From: Paramacrobiotus metropolitanus
Taxonomy: Eukaryota; Tardigrada; Eutardigrada; Parachela; Macrobiotidae
Reading direction: 5' to 3'
Length of the DNA: 64,000 nt
Assembly: GCF_019649055.1 (NCBI RefSeq)
Contig: NW_026570231.1
Location: 930,001-994,000 of the forward strand
Below the pieces are notes generated by a model. That model did no database searches. It saw only the letters and a list, made by a program, of their open reading frames with translations, and was not told the DNA's origin. The translations under genes and the position numbers were made by a program. Positions 1-15,127 of this stretch are shown piece after piece. Numbering within the stretch: the first letter of the stretch is position 1; every line of letters starts with the position of its first letter.

Positions 1-3000
1 ACCCTTTTTGAATTGTCTGAAAGTGTTATGCCAAAAAGTTGCTTAAATTCGGTTCTTCAAGTTATTGAAGATTGAAGAATGATTTCGACTCAATAAACTG
101 TTTCAAAAGCGAACTTACTGAAACGAATATAAATATAAATATTCATGGTGACCTTTGCATCAAACCCTAGAAGCCGATACTCTGCGACTGGAACTAGCTA
201 CTCCGAGTTTTGGGAGTTATTTGCAGATAATAAGAACATGTGCAATGTATAGAGATTGTCTGATTAAGAAAGTTTAGAAAAAAGCTTTTTATTGCATATT
301 CGTTTTGGTCCGACATCGAAAAACCAGAACATGAGCCTTTGCGACATTAGCCAATATAATATAACAAAAGCCCAGACAAAATTGATTGATAAATGAACGC
401 TCAAATGTGAGAAACGAATTGGATCAGAAAGGGCATAAGGTGATTAATTGTCCTCGATCGAACAATGCTCTGTATAAACCGCAAGATTGTAATCGTTGTA
501 TAAAGCGGCATTCTTTTGTTTTATTATGAGATGTTAGCATGTAACAGATTGCAATAAAGGTGCTTGGGGAGAAGGTATACAGTAGCTGTATGAACGCGTC
601 AGAATACCATCGAATAGCTGTGAGTTGAATCGGTAGCGTTTATTTTGTGGTTGTGCTTAATAGCTTTCTTTTCTCGGTGTATGGTGTTAATGTAGTGAAG
701 CCTGATTGCATAAATTTCATTGAAACCGATTAAGCACAAAAAGGTCTATCAAATCATATAGGTTCATTGTGATGACTGCCTTTCATTTCTTTCCTCCTCA
801 TTCCCAATCACTGAAGAGGAAGCAAAGAGTCCCTTGTAATAAAGGTTACAAAAAGTTTTTACCACTTGTAAGGAGTATAACTCTAAAGTATCTCAGTCTA
901 TCTAATCGATTATGCGCTAACCGAAACAAAAAAACTTTGTATGATTGATGATGTTTTGTACTAGATAAAGATTGAATTCGGCATAGTAAACAGTAAACAT
1001 ACTGTAAAGATGGTACAGAGCGTGCAGTGACACATGTGCACACTGGTCATTTCAGTACGACAACCCCCGCTATAAATTTTAAGTGGCAGTTTTATGGCTC
1101 TTTCGTGATGAAATTATTAATTTACATAACTATTTGTTGGAGAAAAGGCTCTCAGGCATTGAAATAAAATTATGGAGTAGGGAATAAATCCATCTCGGAG
1201 CAATAGAACATCCATACATTGCTATTCTTTAATAGCTGCCATCTATGACCGTAATAAACTTACCGTTTGCCAGTACTGCAGCTGACGATGATAATCCGAG
1301 TGCACACGCTCCATGATCGGATTCAAGCACTTGGGTGTTGATCAGACCCGCTCGTCGAACACGATCTCAGTTTTATGTAATAAAGCCCGGCGCGTTAATA
1401 AGCTGCCAGATAAGGAAATTATGACATAAAAGAAACTTTTTAATTCCTTTCAAGATCTGACAAGGAAGTAAATGGCAAGTGCGTAGCCGTATGGGTTGTG
1501 CGATGGAATCATATTATATGATGACGTAGTCAAAAGCGATGTTTCAGTGGTGAGCGCGCGAGAGAGAACAAGGAATCCGGGCGAGGAAAAATTTTCTCAC
1601 ACCTGGTGCCGGAATGTCTAGGCATACCAGATCCTCATTATGGACTTTCTGCAAATATGTATATGCCTCATGGGAATGGGGTTCCGCCCTACTGCAGGAA
1701 ATCTATAAGGAAACACAAGAATATATGTAGATGCAGCCAGAGAGAAAGGGACAACCAAGAGGGGGGATGACAAAATGGCATTCCATCTGCACAATCCAAA
1801 TTATAATTGAAAGCCCATCAGAGAAGGCAGGTAAACGATAAGCAATTTAAGCTGGGGCTACCGTAGCAGCGCGATGGCTACTGTAAGCATACATACATGC
1901 ATATTCGTTATGTATTTCAGTTACGGCGATTCACATGATCAATTCTCTCCTTCTCCACCACATACAGAGTTCTTAACGCGTCCTCTTAACACGCCCCTTC
2001 TGAATTTGTGTTAATTACTTTTGTCGGTTTCAGGCTCTGGCATATATCGCGCACATACTGCTCCGTACAGCATATTACTAACGACACAATTAGACCCTTA
2101 ATTTCTCAAGAGGCTCACAGAGTATATGCATCAACGTGTAGCTACGGCAGCAGCCATACTCCACATCACGTCTTCTTTTCTACAACCATAGCGAATTTCA
2201 TGAGAAAATACTTACAATCTGTGCCCGCCGGGCAAATAAACACCTGTGCACCGGCAACTACTTTGGCGATCTTTCTCTCTCTCCGCCAGTCATACTGCGC
2301 TCTCTAAGGTTGCTTGCTTTACAATTTCATATTCCAAACGATTATATGCGTTAGATTTCCATTAGCTCCAGTTGTGTAGCTTTCTCAGGGATCTTGTGGA
2401 GCAAGCAAAGTGCAATAGGGATCGAACAATTTATTAGCATAATACCGGGCTTTCAAGAACGTGCTGATAATCAGCAGCTGATTATAGCGAAGCGTGTAGC
2501 AGCAATAACCTGATTGGCCAGCATGAACTCTGTGGATTGTACTATATAGCAAGTGCTCCACTTTTAAATGCGAAAACTTAGACCGGTGCTGCAGACGGCC
2601 GGTTATGACCTTTCGGATGCGCTGTTCCCGCAATTCTTATAATCATGGACTTTCTGTATCACGGAATTTACAGAAGTTCTGAACAATAATTTGCTTTTAA
2701 GATGATAGTGTATAGCCCGATTTTTCTTATGGAATGTTAAAAGTCACTTATAAAATGCAAAAAGATAGCTAGATTACTATAGCATGAGCCACTATATTAG
2801 CCGATCTAATTATATCAGCAGCTGATAGCTCCTCTTGAAATTAATTACCACAGGATTAGCATTTTTCCGACTTAAGGTTTAGTTTAATTAGCATTAGATA
2901 ATCGATGGCAGCCACCGATCACCGATCAGCCTGATAAAAGGTAATTTCGACGTGCGCGTCGGCTAGATGATGTATTACAATATTCATGACATGACACATA

Positions 3001-5019
3001 TTCCTCGATTGCGATCTTGCCATACATGATATTGCCGCAAAGCGTACAGTGTATAATAGTACAACAATATATCCAGTAGATGCAGAGCACATTTACGGAC
3101 AGCTAAAAAACATGTACATTACTAAAACTATATTAAAATGATACATTGCTATAAATTTTACGTAAAGATAGATGTTTGTTTTCATTAAGGCAGTCATACG
3201 CCAACCATTAAAATTATTAAGATTGATGTAGGTTTGTGCCGCTACCGTTGCATGTATTCAAATAAGCGTAGAAGGTTTAAGTATTGCTTATGTCTCTGCC
3301 TAATTATTGCTTAACATTAATACCCAGCTTAATTATAAAAGTGACATCGTAAATCATACATTTAACACTCAACCACTTTTACCAGCAGTCGCGTGGTCGT
3401 AAATTATGTACTCCTATGCAACGGCCTGCAAACGTAAATTTATTCATGAGAATTAAATTGCCTTAGGAAAACTATCATACTGGAATTTTCGTACACAGGT
3501 ATACATACTAATTATAGATTAGTCATTCTTCGCATGATAAATCTTCACACGTAGACTCGCTCTGCCTGATATTTCGTATAACACTTGAAGACAGTAGTAG
3601 TAAATTATTAATTAACATTTTTACACGTAAAATTTTGATCCAGCTCTAATAAATCATCTGAACTGGATTTATGAAACGACGTAAACATACTACTTTAACA
3701 TAGCCTTGAAAGGTTGAATTAAAAGTTATTGGTAAGGTGCAAGTGACTTCGGTTTCTTATGGTTTTTAAAGATTCTTAAGGATCAATAGGGCTTGAAAGT
3801 AATAGTTTGATGAAAAGACAGCGGGCTCTACACAATTTCGTCTACTTCAGTACTGCTCTTGTAAATTAACAAATCTGCATAATTATCTGTAGTTTTAAAC
3901 GTACCCAAAGCTAATTTAGATCAATGTAATAGATTGTTACATTAAAGTAATATCTACTTTATTTAGTGCGGTTAAATGTGACTGAAAAGTTCGCATAAGT
4001 GGTTCTGAAAACGCGCAACGTATTATAAAATAATCCGTGATAAATATCGAAATTTAATGGTGGTTCACTGGGAACTGGATATTCGACATGTGAGAATCTG
4101 ATGTATAATTTTGGGATTTGTTATCACGTATCGGCATAGTACCATGATACTAATTAATGCACTTGTTATGAGCAGCGGCAGTTTCTATCAGCAGTAGCAG
4201 GCTACAACAATGGGTAATATGTCAGTTTTAATTCAGCCATGCGTAACGTAAAACAACATTACTGACACGTTATGAAAGAATAGAAACAGCAGTACAAACA
4301 CCTGATGACCATGTTCATAAAAATTTATAACGGCTTTTCTTTTTTGTCTGACGCTTGTTGAACAAGAGAAACAAAGCGCAAAAGAAAAAACCCATTAATC
4401 ATCATAGCGGCAGCAGGCAGCAGCGCATTGCTACACAATCTGTATAGTGGCAGTGCTATACACAGCTATCAGCTACAGTCAACTACTCGCCACTTACCGG
4501 TTTGTCAGGGCCTTTTCGTATGGTAATTAATTGCCTTTTCCAATGAACAGCAACTTTCTATACAGCCGCACAATTGTAATATATTTTGTCCAGCGCTCAA
4601 GCCAGATGAGAGTGCTGCTTGCTGATCGATGTTGCGAAATAATAGGCTAGGAACATAAAAACGTCAATTTACTTGGATATTTTTCAATCCCAACTGAATT
4701 GTACTTACACAAATAATAACTTCTTTTGCACAAGTGTATCATAGTGGGAGCCAGTCGGTGTTACCGATGTGATTCTCTCGCCGATTCAATTATGCTTCGG
4801 TTATATTGAGGGACAAAAGACCAAAAAACCGCACGTTTATTCTTTTAATACACAGCGTACAACACCACCAACACCAAACGTTTTCACCATCGAATGTGAA
4901 CAAGTGAATTTTGATATTTTTATGATGATTGTAAGAATGATGACAGAATGTATAAGCTTGAGCGGCAATTCATACAAGCGTATCGCGCCGACATAGAGAG
5001 TTATTCAAAGGCACGCCAA

Positions 5020-5055
5020 GTGTGTGTGTGTATGCGTATGTGTGTGAGTGTATGA
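5020..5055. repeat. TG-rich microsatellite
   Basis: An imperfect TG dinucleotide tract is interrupted by TATGCG and GAG. It sits at the left edge of a GC-richer island (5100-5400). Confidence 0.8.
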
Positions 5056-7886
5056 GTACTGTAAGACTTGTTCCGCAAGTGGGAGGTAACCCATGTGAAA
5101 CTATGTAGTCGATGTAATCCGGTGGCGATACCGAAGCGATGCGAGCAGCCTCCGAGCTGCGCAAGATTCAGCTCGAGCGTGATCAGCGCCGGAGCTTGTA
5201 TTTTTCTCAATCTGTGATAACATTTTCAGCTCCCGTAGCGAGAGCGCTGACATATTTTACACAGGGCCAACTTGTATTCCTTTCCCCGATCGAAGTCCCG
5301 CGACCCCACGTTTCCGTCATTAAGTCGTTGTATGTAGTGCCTATCCATGCAAGCCACTTAGCGTGCAGCGTCGATGCGATTCGATCGTTTCTTGTCGTGT
5401 GTGTGTGTTCGTGGCCTTTGTATGCATATATATAATATGTGTTGTGTGACAAGCAAATATGTGCGAAGGATGGTCGCTCCGCGTTTACCGGGACTTTAGA
5501 GAAAAAATCATTAAGTACCGGAAAGCATGAGCAGCTCCAGAATATAATTGTATTATCGTAAGATTATGCGCCGGCGACTGGCGCCAAGTACTGTAGCCTG
5601 ATTTTTTGGCTCCGGTTAATATTGTTGGCAGAGAATGTTTTGCTGGTTAGTTCTGCGTATAGAAGAAGAAAACATGTTCTAACCATCAGTATTTTTCAAA
5701 CTACTTGAGCCGAGAGAATACAGGCTGCAGGCAAATAAATTATATGCCGAGACGTTTTTAGCAAGCTAGTGAATCGTGTTGGCTTTTGTCTGCGGCCAAG
5801 GAAACTAGTCTGATGCGTGCACAAACGGTTTAGACAGTATGTGGAAAAAATTTCTTGTTGAAATTAATTACAGTTCACTGGTGATTGACAGCATGATCGA
5901 GTCTAAATGTAAACTTGAATTATGCACAATATAATGAATGCCGTTCACAAGAATAAGCTTTCTCACGTTAGTGCCTAGTGTTGAAAATTGTACATGTGTC
6001 ATTATGTGAACACTGTGTGTTTTACACACTACCTAGTCATACATAATGGCGCAATATTTCATACTGATTTGACCGAAACTGCTTAAATACTAATTATACG
6101 TAGACATTTCGAATGATGCGGTTAAAATTTTGACACTACGTACGTGAGCATATTATTTTCGTTCTGATTTTTGTGCCACTTGGTGGGCAGCTAAGTCCGC
6201 GTTTGTCTAAAATGTTCGAATCACGAATAGCTATAAAGTGTTTTCTTCCACCTTTACCAATAATGCAAAAACAAAGAGGTTGCTAATCACTTTGCAGCCA
6301 GAATGCACAATTTAATTGTTGTTTTTCACCGGGAAAAACACATCATTCATAGTAAGATAAACTGTGTAATATGCACAAAATAATTGTTAAGATTTGCATC
6401 AGGGTAGACATCCAGTACAAATACTAATGTGTTCACAATCTAGTTAGCATATGCAGATCCTGAAAACAACATCACAGTGCAGCGGATCACAAAGAGTTTG
6501 AAAGCTGAATGAATTATAAGTTCGCACACCTGTGAAGTTGCATTTGGCTGGTTTACACAGCCCATCGGTCAGGGAACGAAGCCAGGACACGTGAGCACGT
6601 AGTAAATTCAGTACTGTGAATTTTCTCTTTATTTTCTGTTTGATAAGTTAACTTCATTTTCATGGCCGAAACGCAAAACAGCCGTCTTGAAATGCACTTG
6701 TAGTCATTTACTTTGTTGGTCTTTAAATATGTGTTCCTTGCAGCACATTGCAAACTTTGTTCATGCCGTAAGTTGATCGAGGCAACTTGCTGTAATTCAA
6801 GCCATTCTCTGTAAAAACAAACAGAACACTTTTAGCCTCGACAGGTTAACTTAAACGACTAAGTCTCATGGCCAGCGTTCACACTACGTACTATATAGTA
6901 GGAAATATATCTAACTGCATCGCTACAACTTTGCGTGCGAGGTCATGCCGCACCGGCACAAACAACTTTTTTAATTACAGTAAATTTTGACGTGCTCTGC
7001 CGTACAGATATAACGTTTGGCAACATGAATACCTTGAATCGTTCCATGTGACAGTTTAACGAATATAATATGTTATCACATGCTCAATAAAGTCCAGTGC
7101 AAGGTAATCTAAACTTTAGGTTTTGGATAACAGATAGATTATATGCATAAACGTTTGGTTAGCTGCTACTTTGTACATAAGAGAGGAAATCTGTAAACAA
7201 TAACTGGAGGAGTAGTAATGTCTTTTTGTTAGTAAACTTGTTCAATAAATGGAAACTGTTGGATCTTGTTTGTGCTCATTTGTTGACGACCCTTAATTAA
7301 TAATTTGCACCTTTAGGACTGAAGCGAAAGCTAAAAATTAAATTATTCTATATTCACTTACTGTATATTGGTTGCACATTACAAATGGTTACTTCGCACA
7401 ATCCTACATAAAAGTTGGGTTAAACAGTTGAAGAGAACGTGTCAAGAAGCTTTGTTAGTGCGTGAAAGCCGGTATGTTTGTTTTTCTCTTTAGTTGCTCT
7501 AAAATTTGCCTGCGTTGTTGCTACCGTCATCGTTTGAGCTGACTATCTCACATTACAAAACCACTCGTCATCTTACTCTGTTCCGCACTTTACACCACCA
7601 CTTCGCCCTAACGGCAGCACTTTATTAGTTTACGTAGCAATTTTCCTTCTCATCCCTGCCGTTATGGCAACCATTTTATTTGCCTATACTGGTAAAATTG
7701 TGCTTAGCTTGTTTGGTAAATAATGCGGATCGGCATCTAACGGTAGCGGTATTTTTCTTTGGTATGCTGTGTTGGAAATGTCTACTATGTAAATCCCACT
7801 CACGAAGCAGCTTATATGCAGTTCACAAAGTATCATGAGCCAAAACTGATAACGCAACTAAGTAGCTGCAGTTAATTTTTAAATTT

Positions 7887-7966
7887 AGTAAAAGATTCTC
7901 AGCTTTTGATTAACTAATTATGTATTAATACATAATTAGTTAATCAAAAGCTGAGAATCTTTTACT
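7887..7966. repeat. 80-bp perfect palindrome
   Basis: The two 40-nt arms are exact reverse complements with no spacer, and the centre lies between 7926 and 7927. The next base pair outward (7886/7967) does not match. The arms are AT-rich and carry no ORF. It could be a palindromic mobile-element remnant, a cruciform-forming site or an assembly foldback. Confidence 0.95.
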
Positions 7967-8499
7967 TTGCATGATTATGCTGTATAATAACGTTTGTATG
8001 TTGTTCAGACGGTACGACAGCCCAAACACTGTAACTGCCATGAATGCATCAGCTTCACTCTTGCGTCACGTTACATTTTTGCGTATTCATTTTCCCACAA
8101 TCGAATATTTTATAAAGAATTAAAGTTTCACTTATACATTTCCTGCACACGCCTAACAACTGCATCAAAACTATATTCACCCTATTACGGAAAATAATTT
8201 TTCTTGAACCCGAAAACCATTTTTTACATAATTTCGAAGCGCACAGAAGCGGTTGCCATGATATGTCGGATTCGGACACTGTACTGTGATCCCTTTCAGA
8301 GCTTAATGCGTATCATATCGAAACAATATCTGATTAAATATTCAAATCCTCTTATCGTCAAACTCAAATGATCTGTTTATTAAATTGCTATTATATTGAT
8401 TGAGCTGATTTGGTTATGAAATGTTCTCGGCTAAAGCTTGAAGCGATGGCCAGCGTTATTGATAAATTCGGGTGTAAATAGCGGGGTGCGGTCCGAGCG

Positions 8500-8748
8500 A
8501 TGAAAAGATTTATCCACATAGTTAAGTTGCATATTTGCCTTATCCTGTGCGGAATATCGCATATGAATATGCAAAGCGATAACGAGAAAGTAGCACTATT
8601 CTTCTACAGTACACAAGTAGCTACTAGTAAATTCACGTTTCATATCACAAAAGAATATAATTCTTCACACAACTATCGACCAGTACACAACCGTCTGAAT
8701 AGAAATTTTCTTCCTATTGCTGACATGTTCGACTGCTTGGCTACCTGA
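8500..8748 (+). CDS. Weak hypothetical small secreted protein
   Basis: An 82-codon ATG-initiated frame begins with a basic start (MKRF) followed by a hydrophobic stretch resembling a signal peptide (residues about 5-19). I recognise no family and there is no clear splice signal or nearby gene. An ORF of this length is expected by chance in this amount of AT-rich sequence, so this is only a candidate. Confidence 0.15.
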   Translation: MKRFIHIVKLHICLILCGISHMNMQSDNEKVALFFYSTQVATSKFTFHITKEYNSSHNYRPVHNRLNRNFLPIADMFDCLAT

Positions 8749-9758
8749 GTAAGCAGTTACCGAATATAATAGCTTCTTCTCGGCGTAGTATGCAGTGACG
8801 ATCCTGAGAAAGTAAGAATCAACACTATTTCCTGTTTTTACTAGGCTGAGGAATTGTGCTGCGAGCCAGTCGAGCTGCAAGTTCGTGCCAATACCAATCA
8901 ATCATTTAGTCGAAAGGTCACCAGAGTGACCGCGTAGTAGCACGCGAGCAAACTGTTACGTATGGATTTTCCAAATTATGGAAACCGTGCCGTTATAACA
9001 CATTAACGCGTAACCGTACCGTTACAGTTTAAAGCTCGACTGTCATTTAGAAATATTTAATAGTACGTCCGCATAAAAAAGTTTGATTTATACTTTTTTA
9101 AAACTGATTACAGAGTTCCTAAGAGATTTTCAAACATTAGTCAGCGTGTTGTTGCACTGAAGATCTTATGATCAAGGAAACGGGGAGCCATGCAAGTTAA
9201 CCCAAGATTTCTAGGGAACAGAATCTAATTATGACGAATGGTTAGCAAATTTCTTGGATTTGCATAAACCATGGCTGATCAATCATAAAAACTGGTGTTT
9301 CAGCTTAGCACATCTGGGCAATGAAAATAAAGTGACTTGAAGAGGGCAATGAATTCGTTTCACTCCTGGGATCTGCAATGAGCCAATGGGCGGTCCGGGC
9401 AGGGCAATTTATTAGTTCCACTTTATAATCGCCGCATAATATTGCGACATTTAATTTGTTGTTAAACATGCATGCGGTTACTATAAATTTTTATATAATT
9501 ATTAAACAGTATTTTTATTATTAATATTTCAATAATATTAATTTAATATTGCCGAAATATGCTTGTCTTAAATGTGTTCACATTATGGCATCATCATAGT
9601 GATAGAACTCGTGCAAATAAAAATCGTATACTTATTAATTTTTGTTTCATGTACTGCTTGTACACTGTAATGTCGATTTTATTGTGACTCTCAGCAAATG
9701 TACTGCGCAATATCAAAGCATAATCAAATTGGAAAAACTGACAAATAATACCTAATAG

Positions 9759-9801
9759 TTTTAACAGGCAGTGCGACTGATAATTTTAACAGGCAGTGCG
9801 A
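9759..9801. repeat. 18-bp direct repeat, two copies
   Basis: The unit TTTTAACAGGCAGTGCGA occurs exactly at 9759-9776 and 9784-9801, separated by 7 bp. No coding role is seen. Confidence 0.85.
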
Positions 9802-12800
9802 TCGGGTCGCACTATTTACTGCAAACGTTCTTTTTAGATTTATGTTTACAGAGAAATAAGCACATAATAAATACATATATCGCATATCTATATATCGCAA
9901 GCAGGACTAGATTTTGGTTACCGTTATGAGCCACGGCATTCAGCTGGATTACGGATTTTGATGTGCACATTCCAGTGTATGTGTATATCAGATGTTTTGC
10001 ACTACTATTGCCAATTCATGAGAAAAGTCTATTTTTTGCATTTAATAGAATTAATAGATGCACAAAAGTTGTACACAGACGTTGAACCACGACCTAGTAA
10101 CTCTAAACGTGTACTCTAGAATTAATAGTAGAGTACGTGCTTTTTACTTTTAGGATTTTGTATTTAATTACCCTGTTATCAAATTAAGTACGAAATACTT
10201 CGTCTGTTAAAGTAAGTGAAAAATAGGCGCAAAGCGTACTTTATTTTGTCGAAAGGAGTAAAGGGCTTTTCATGGGCTATTCCTGCATGCCGCAGCATGC
10301 GTACATTTTTAAACCAAAGCGGAATAGTCTTCTTAAAAAAAAATAAAGTCCCCTTTCACTTAAACGGAGATCGGGCACTGGTAAATATGCGAGGATTTCG
10401 GACGTGTTAAAATGATTGATTGGCCATGACTAGACAATTCTATGGCTTACTTCAGATTCAGGCGGCATACGCTAGAGTAGCAGTATCCAGATGCCGGTTA
10501 CATGTAAAACACAGATTTTCCGAAACAGGATGAAATCCGATATGGTACGAATATATACGCCGCCAGATATGCGATTCCGCGTAGGTGTACATTATCCGAC
10601 CCATCAGCTGGTGTTGCGGATAATGCAATTTAGCCAGCAACTCCGTAAGTTGGTTCTGATACCAAAATTAATAAAATTAAGTACGCAGTTCCAGGTAACT
10701 TAATATATTTTACTTTGTTGTACACATCCCATGAAACACATACTGCAGGGTTAATCCGGAAACAATATATGTGTAGTATAATCTGCAAGGGTTCCGTACA
10801 CATAGATACAGCTTTATATTAGCAAAACTCTTATCCCAAATATGCGTTGGACAGACGGTCAATTAAGGACATGGAAAAAGCAAATGCCGACTAAAGGCTT
10901 ACAAGTAGGAACATTTTATATAGACAGAAACCCGACGCTGGGGAGATGGTGATCATGCGCACACTATACAAGTAATGCAGATAGATAGATATATTCTCTT
11001 TAGGATTTCAATGGTACGCAATCAGTTTTGTTCCGAGTCTTTCAGAAATATTCAAGAGCCTAGCCCCGGCAATAGCGACGGGGCTATTACAATTCTCGGG
11101 GAGGAAGAGTAGATAGTGGATTGCATGAAGGGTTTTTGTTGGAAATTTTATTATTTGAGAGTGTTTAGGCGAATAACACACAGCACAACACACAACTGGT
11201 ATACAACCGCAGTCTCTGAACGAGGTTGGGGTGGAGACGCATGGTAGAAAAGGGAATTATTATGAACCTTTTATTCTTTTTCAATTCCTGAATATCATCA
11301 GTTCCGTCTTGTCTTGGCTGCATAGTTTCAAAGAGTGACGAGCGAGAAAAGAAAAGCGCGCCGTTGCCTGCATTGGCGCACTGCAACTGCATTCATATTC
11401 AACAGGCCCTGCGTTATATGCTTTGTAATTCCGGGCCATTGCGAGAGGAAGCTAACTGGAGGTCCCTTTGAATCCATAACAACTAGCGTCCCCTCTCCTT
11501 TCATTTATTCCTTGACAAAAGCTTCACGATCCCGTAAATGAATCAAACAAATTTCGACAGTTAACTATGCGTGTCTCGCTCCATAAGATTTAGGTGGCAA
11601 TAAACAGCCGGTCGACCAAATGCTCCAAGCGCGGCATGCTTACGTATATGCGCTGCGGCAGCGCTCCCTTCATCATCAGCTATCCTGATCTGCTTCGTAA
11701 TGATGTAAAACACTAATCGTATTCCCCACTTGAAGTTGCTTATCTGTGTGGCATTACCAAGCATAGCGCACGAGGAAACCTTTTGTGATACTGCATGAAA
11801 GGAGATGGAATCATCTTAGCTCATGAATCCGCGTCATAATACTGAAGACGCTCTTCTTTTGTGTTAACCCGAGGCATGCCATTCGTTACATGCACGTTTC
11901 GATCGCTTTTCCCGAACTAGCCCATCTTTGCTCGCTCCATTGGCCATCACATATTGTAGGAAAAGTCAGAGTACAGATTCACCAGACGGCTCAAATCTAA
12001 AGCGGCGCTCTGGCTGCTGATCAAAATTTCTAATCGTTAAACGTCCGACCCTAATCCGTTGTCGGATAATAAACAATGATCTGTAAATTCGGTTGCCAAT
12101 AAAATCGCGTTATTGATAGTTATAGATTCGAGCAGTTTTCCCGTGCAGCTGGGCCGGCTGACAATACACCCAGGCCATGCTCCACAATTACGAGCAATGT
12201 GCAAAAGGGGAAATTATGACACTGGATCTGTGTGCTCATGTCCACCATGTCAGGGAAATGTGCACGGTTGCCCTGGATGCGGCATTCAGTGGTTTAATTC
12301 GTATTGCAGAGCAGCGCCTGCACACTATGCCAAGTGCACGGTAGCAGGAAAGCTAAAAGGTCATCGCAGTCCTGCTGCGCCCTAATGATTAGCTAGATGA
12401 TGTATGCATCAGATTTCTCTAATGCAAAAGTAAATTGGACAGCAAGGCAGGAAATGCGTCTTGGAGAGACTTTGATTGCCGGCGGAAGTTGGCAGGATCC
12501 CATTAGCAACAAAGCTGTCCGAATTAAAGTTTCATTAACCATTGATCTGCGTACCACGTTTCGCTGAACAGTTCTAAGCGTACTACGTAGCGGATTCTAT
12601 AGCACCCATGCAATAGTAACAATTTCAAGCCAAAAAAATTAATCTAGAGCTTAGAATGATCTGGTAACCTATTGGTCGCTGTGGCTAGCTGATATATTCA
12701 GAAAGCATAAAGCACAAAAAAACAATTACGTTCACAATACTTATACCAGCAAACTAAAGAATTTGTAATTTGGCATTTTGGTCACCATCTATCTGTATGT

Positions 12801-14304
12801 ACAGTAGTCTGTTCACGAAGTGCCCTTATGGGTGTTCTAACTAGCAGTACAAGTATCATTATCTAACTAGATGCGCAAAACTACTGATATGCCATACAAA
12901 GAGTTAGAACGATGTTCGGCTTCTTAACAAGACATCCTGCAAAAATGTTAATTCGAAATTCGTATCCTCCGAAATTTCTATCCTTTGAAAATGTTAATTA
13001 AAATTCCAAAAGACAACTTGTGTATGGATACTGCAAGCCGGTAACTGACGCAAATTCTGCGCAAAGCGGCTGATTAGATGAGCTTTTGCGTAGTATTATA
13101 CCAACATTATGATCCTTAATCCCCTTTCATTCCAAGATTTACTAATATAAAGCCCCTAAAGCTGCAAGTTATTTCCCATAATGCCCTTCTCTATGTATGC
13201 AACCTAGATTAAGTCGGTCTGGTTGAAACCGAAAAACGTAATCCCATCTAACGGATGTTGACATATTCGGTGTACGTGTACATTAACGAGTTTCGGTATG
13301 CTTCATTCATTTGTACAATACGTATGCTGGTCCTATTAGGGCATGTATCCCAGAGGGATACCTAGGCGGTACATGTCACGAGCATGTCCTTGGGGTTTCC
13401 TAGATCCTGTATGTTGTCGGTGATATAGTGGATGTCACCCGCAGATTTCGGTCTAAGCGTAAATATCTGGAGCAGCGTTGCATCTTCATCAGTCATTTAG
13501 AAAGGGCTACCAATTACATTAATGCAGATTGTCCAGAATCGTCCGACAAACATGATTAATCATAAATGTACGAGGGAAAGTTGTGTTAGCTAAATAACAG
13601 GGTTAGAGCTGACTGTTGGACAAATCAATTTGTGGACGCACACACACGTACAAGTATTCAGATGCACCCGGGCTCGATCGGCTCTGGACTCCTGCGTGCG
13701 ACGTCTGTGTGCAAGTGATCATATGGTGTTCCCGGGTGTTGCTGCGACTGCTTATACGACGCGAGCGGAGATTTTCGTAGAGCAATCAATAAGCCATTTC
13801 AAATTTGTCGTAATTGCTATGAGTGTCAGCGTCAGCGCGATTGAAGTTGATCGCACAGACAGAGCCAATTTTCACTGACAAATGCGGTATCATTAGACAG
13901 AAATTGTTCCACAATCTTTCTATCAGGACTATTTGCTTAAAAATTCTGACTGCTTAACACTTTCGTCTGAATTAGTTTAAATAATTATATTTTTAAATGC
14001 ATTGTTGTATTCAGAAAAGATAAATTTTCCCATTACAGCACATAATAAATTAGGCAGGGAACCGAAACGGAAAAAAATATACGACTAAATGTGTTGCTGT
14101 GAATGAAAAGATTTCATGGCAAAAAGGGGTGCTCTGTGTTTTTGCTTTTGGATGCTAAAAAGCTGTAAATGTACTACATTGCGCTTTTGTTGCCAACCAT
14201 TCAGAAACAAAGGTCACCAAAGCCGGGTTGGGTATATGTGTGATGTTAAACTATTCGTTCAGTGTGTAAAAATATATGGAGCATCTTTGCGATACTGTAT
14301 GGAA

Positions 14305-14373
14305 ACAGTTAGTAAGAAAACGAGACAGTTAGTAAGAACCTGACAGTTTTGTCGAGACAGTTAGTAAGAAAAC
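14305..14373. repeat. Three-copy short direct repeat
   Basis: ACAGTTAGTAAGAA occurs at 14305, 14325 and 14357. Two copies are 20 bp apart and the third follows a partial unit, suggesting local tandem duplication. Confidence 0.85.
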
Positions 14374-15127
14374 GTTATATCCTTATATAATAAAATATAT
14401 TTCTCATTCGTTTTCACAGAACAGACTCGGGACTCAAAGCTAGTCGAATGTACTGAGTCGAAATGCTCATCGCAGCTTATCCGATTAACTGAACAGACGT
14501 TGAAGTGATATTTCAAATAAACAGGCAAACATGAGTTATTTACACATAAACTGTAATCACTTTACGAGCAAATGGTCAACAATAAAGGACAGTATGGTAA
14601 ACATCTGCATGCGACTGATGAGCAGACTGTCGATTCCGATCATTTTGTCACGGACCTGTGCCTAGAAAGGAAGGACCGCATGCAATTTTTACACATCACT
14701 GGTCACTGAGTCCCGGTTTACTATGATTTGATAGCGGCATTGCGTGCAACTGCGGAGTTTTGCGACTGCGAACCTGCAAATCATATTTTGAACGCTGTAC
14801 AATATTTTGAGTGCCCTTTACGCGTTTTGCCCCAAAGCTAGCAGTTCACCAACTTGTAGTTCTACGACCGCAATGTAAAAAACATAATCAAACTTATTAG
14901 TTTGCACGGAGTAATTTATTTATATTGCTGTAAGCAAGCAAATCGCTAAAGTGCTGATAGATTACACGGTGGTTACAAGGACTGCCAGTTATGCCTCCAG
15001 TAAAGTGACAGAAATTCCAAATCAAGCAATTACCACTTAAGTTGTGCAAACACCATGCTTGAATATGTTTGCATAGCTTTTACTGAACGATATTTTAAAA
15101 ACCTTGCAGGCACTGCACTGTTGAATT

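Noticed and set aside
5139-5435. ATG-initiated 98-codon plus-strand frame in a GC-richer island
   Set aside because: The first 20 codons look protein-like, but the rest is not. The opposite strand is equally open, and no donor or partner exon was found.
12113-12385. Cys-rich 90-codon frame (SVCSCPPCQGN region)
   Set aside because: It has no ATG at the start and no splice context, and the reverse strand is also largely open. The cysteine pattern fits no family I know.
13261-13440. Stretch with structured-RNA look (GTATCCCAGAGGGATACC stem)
   Set aside because: Only one short stem is clear. There is no tRNA, rRNA or snRNA signature and no Pol III boxes were recognised.
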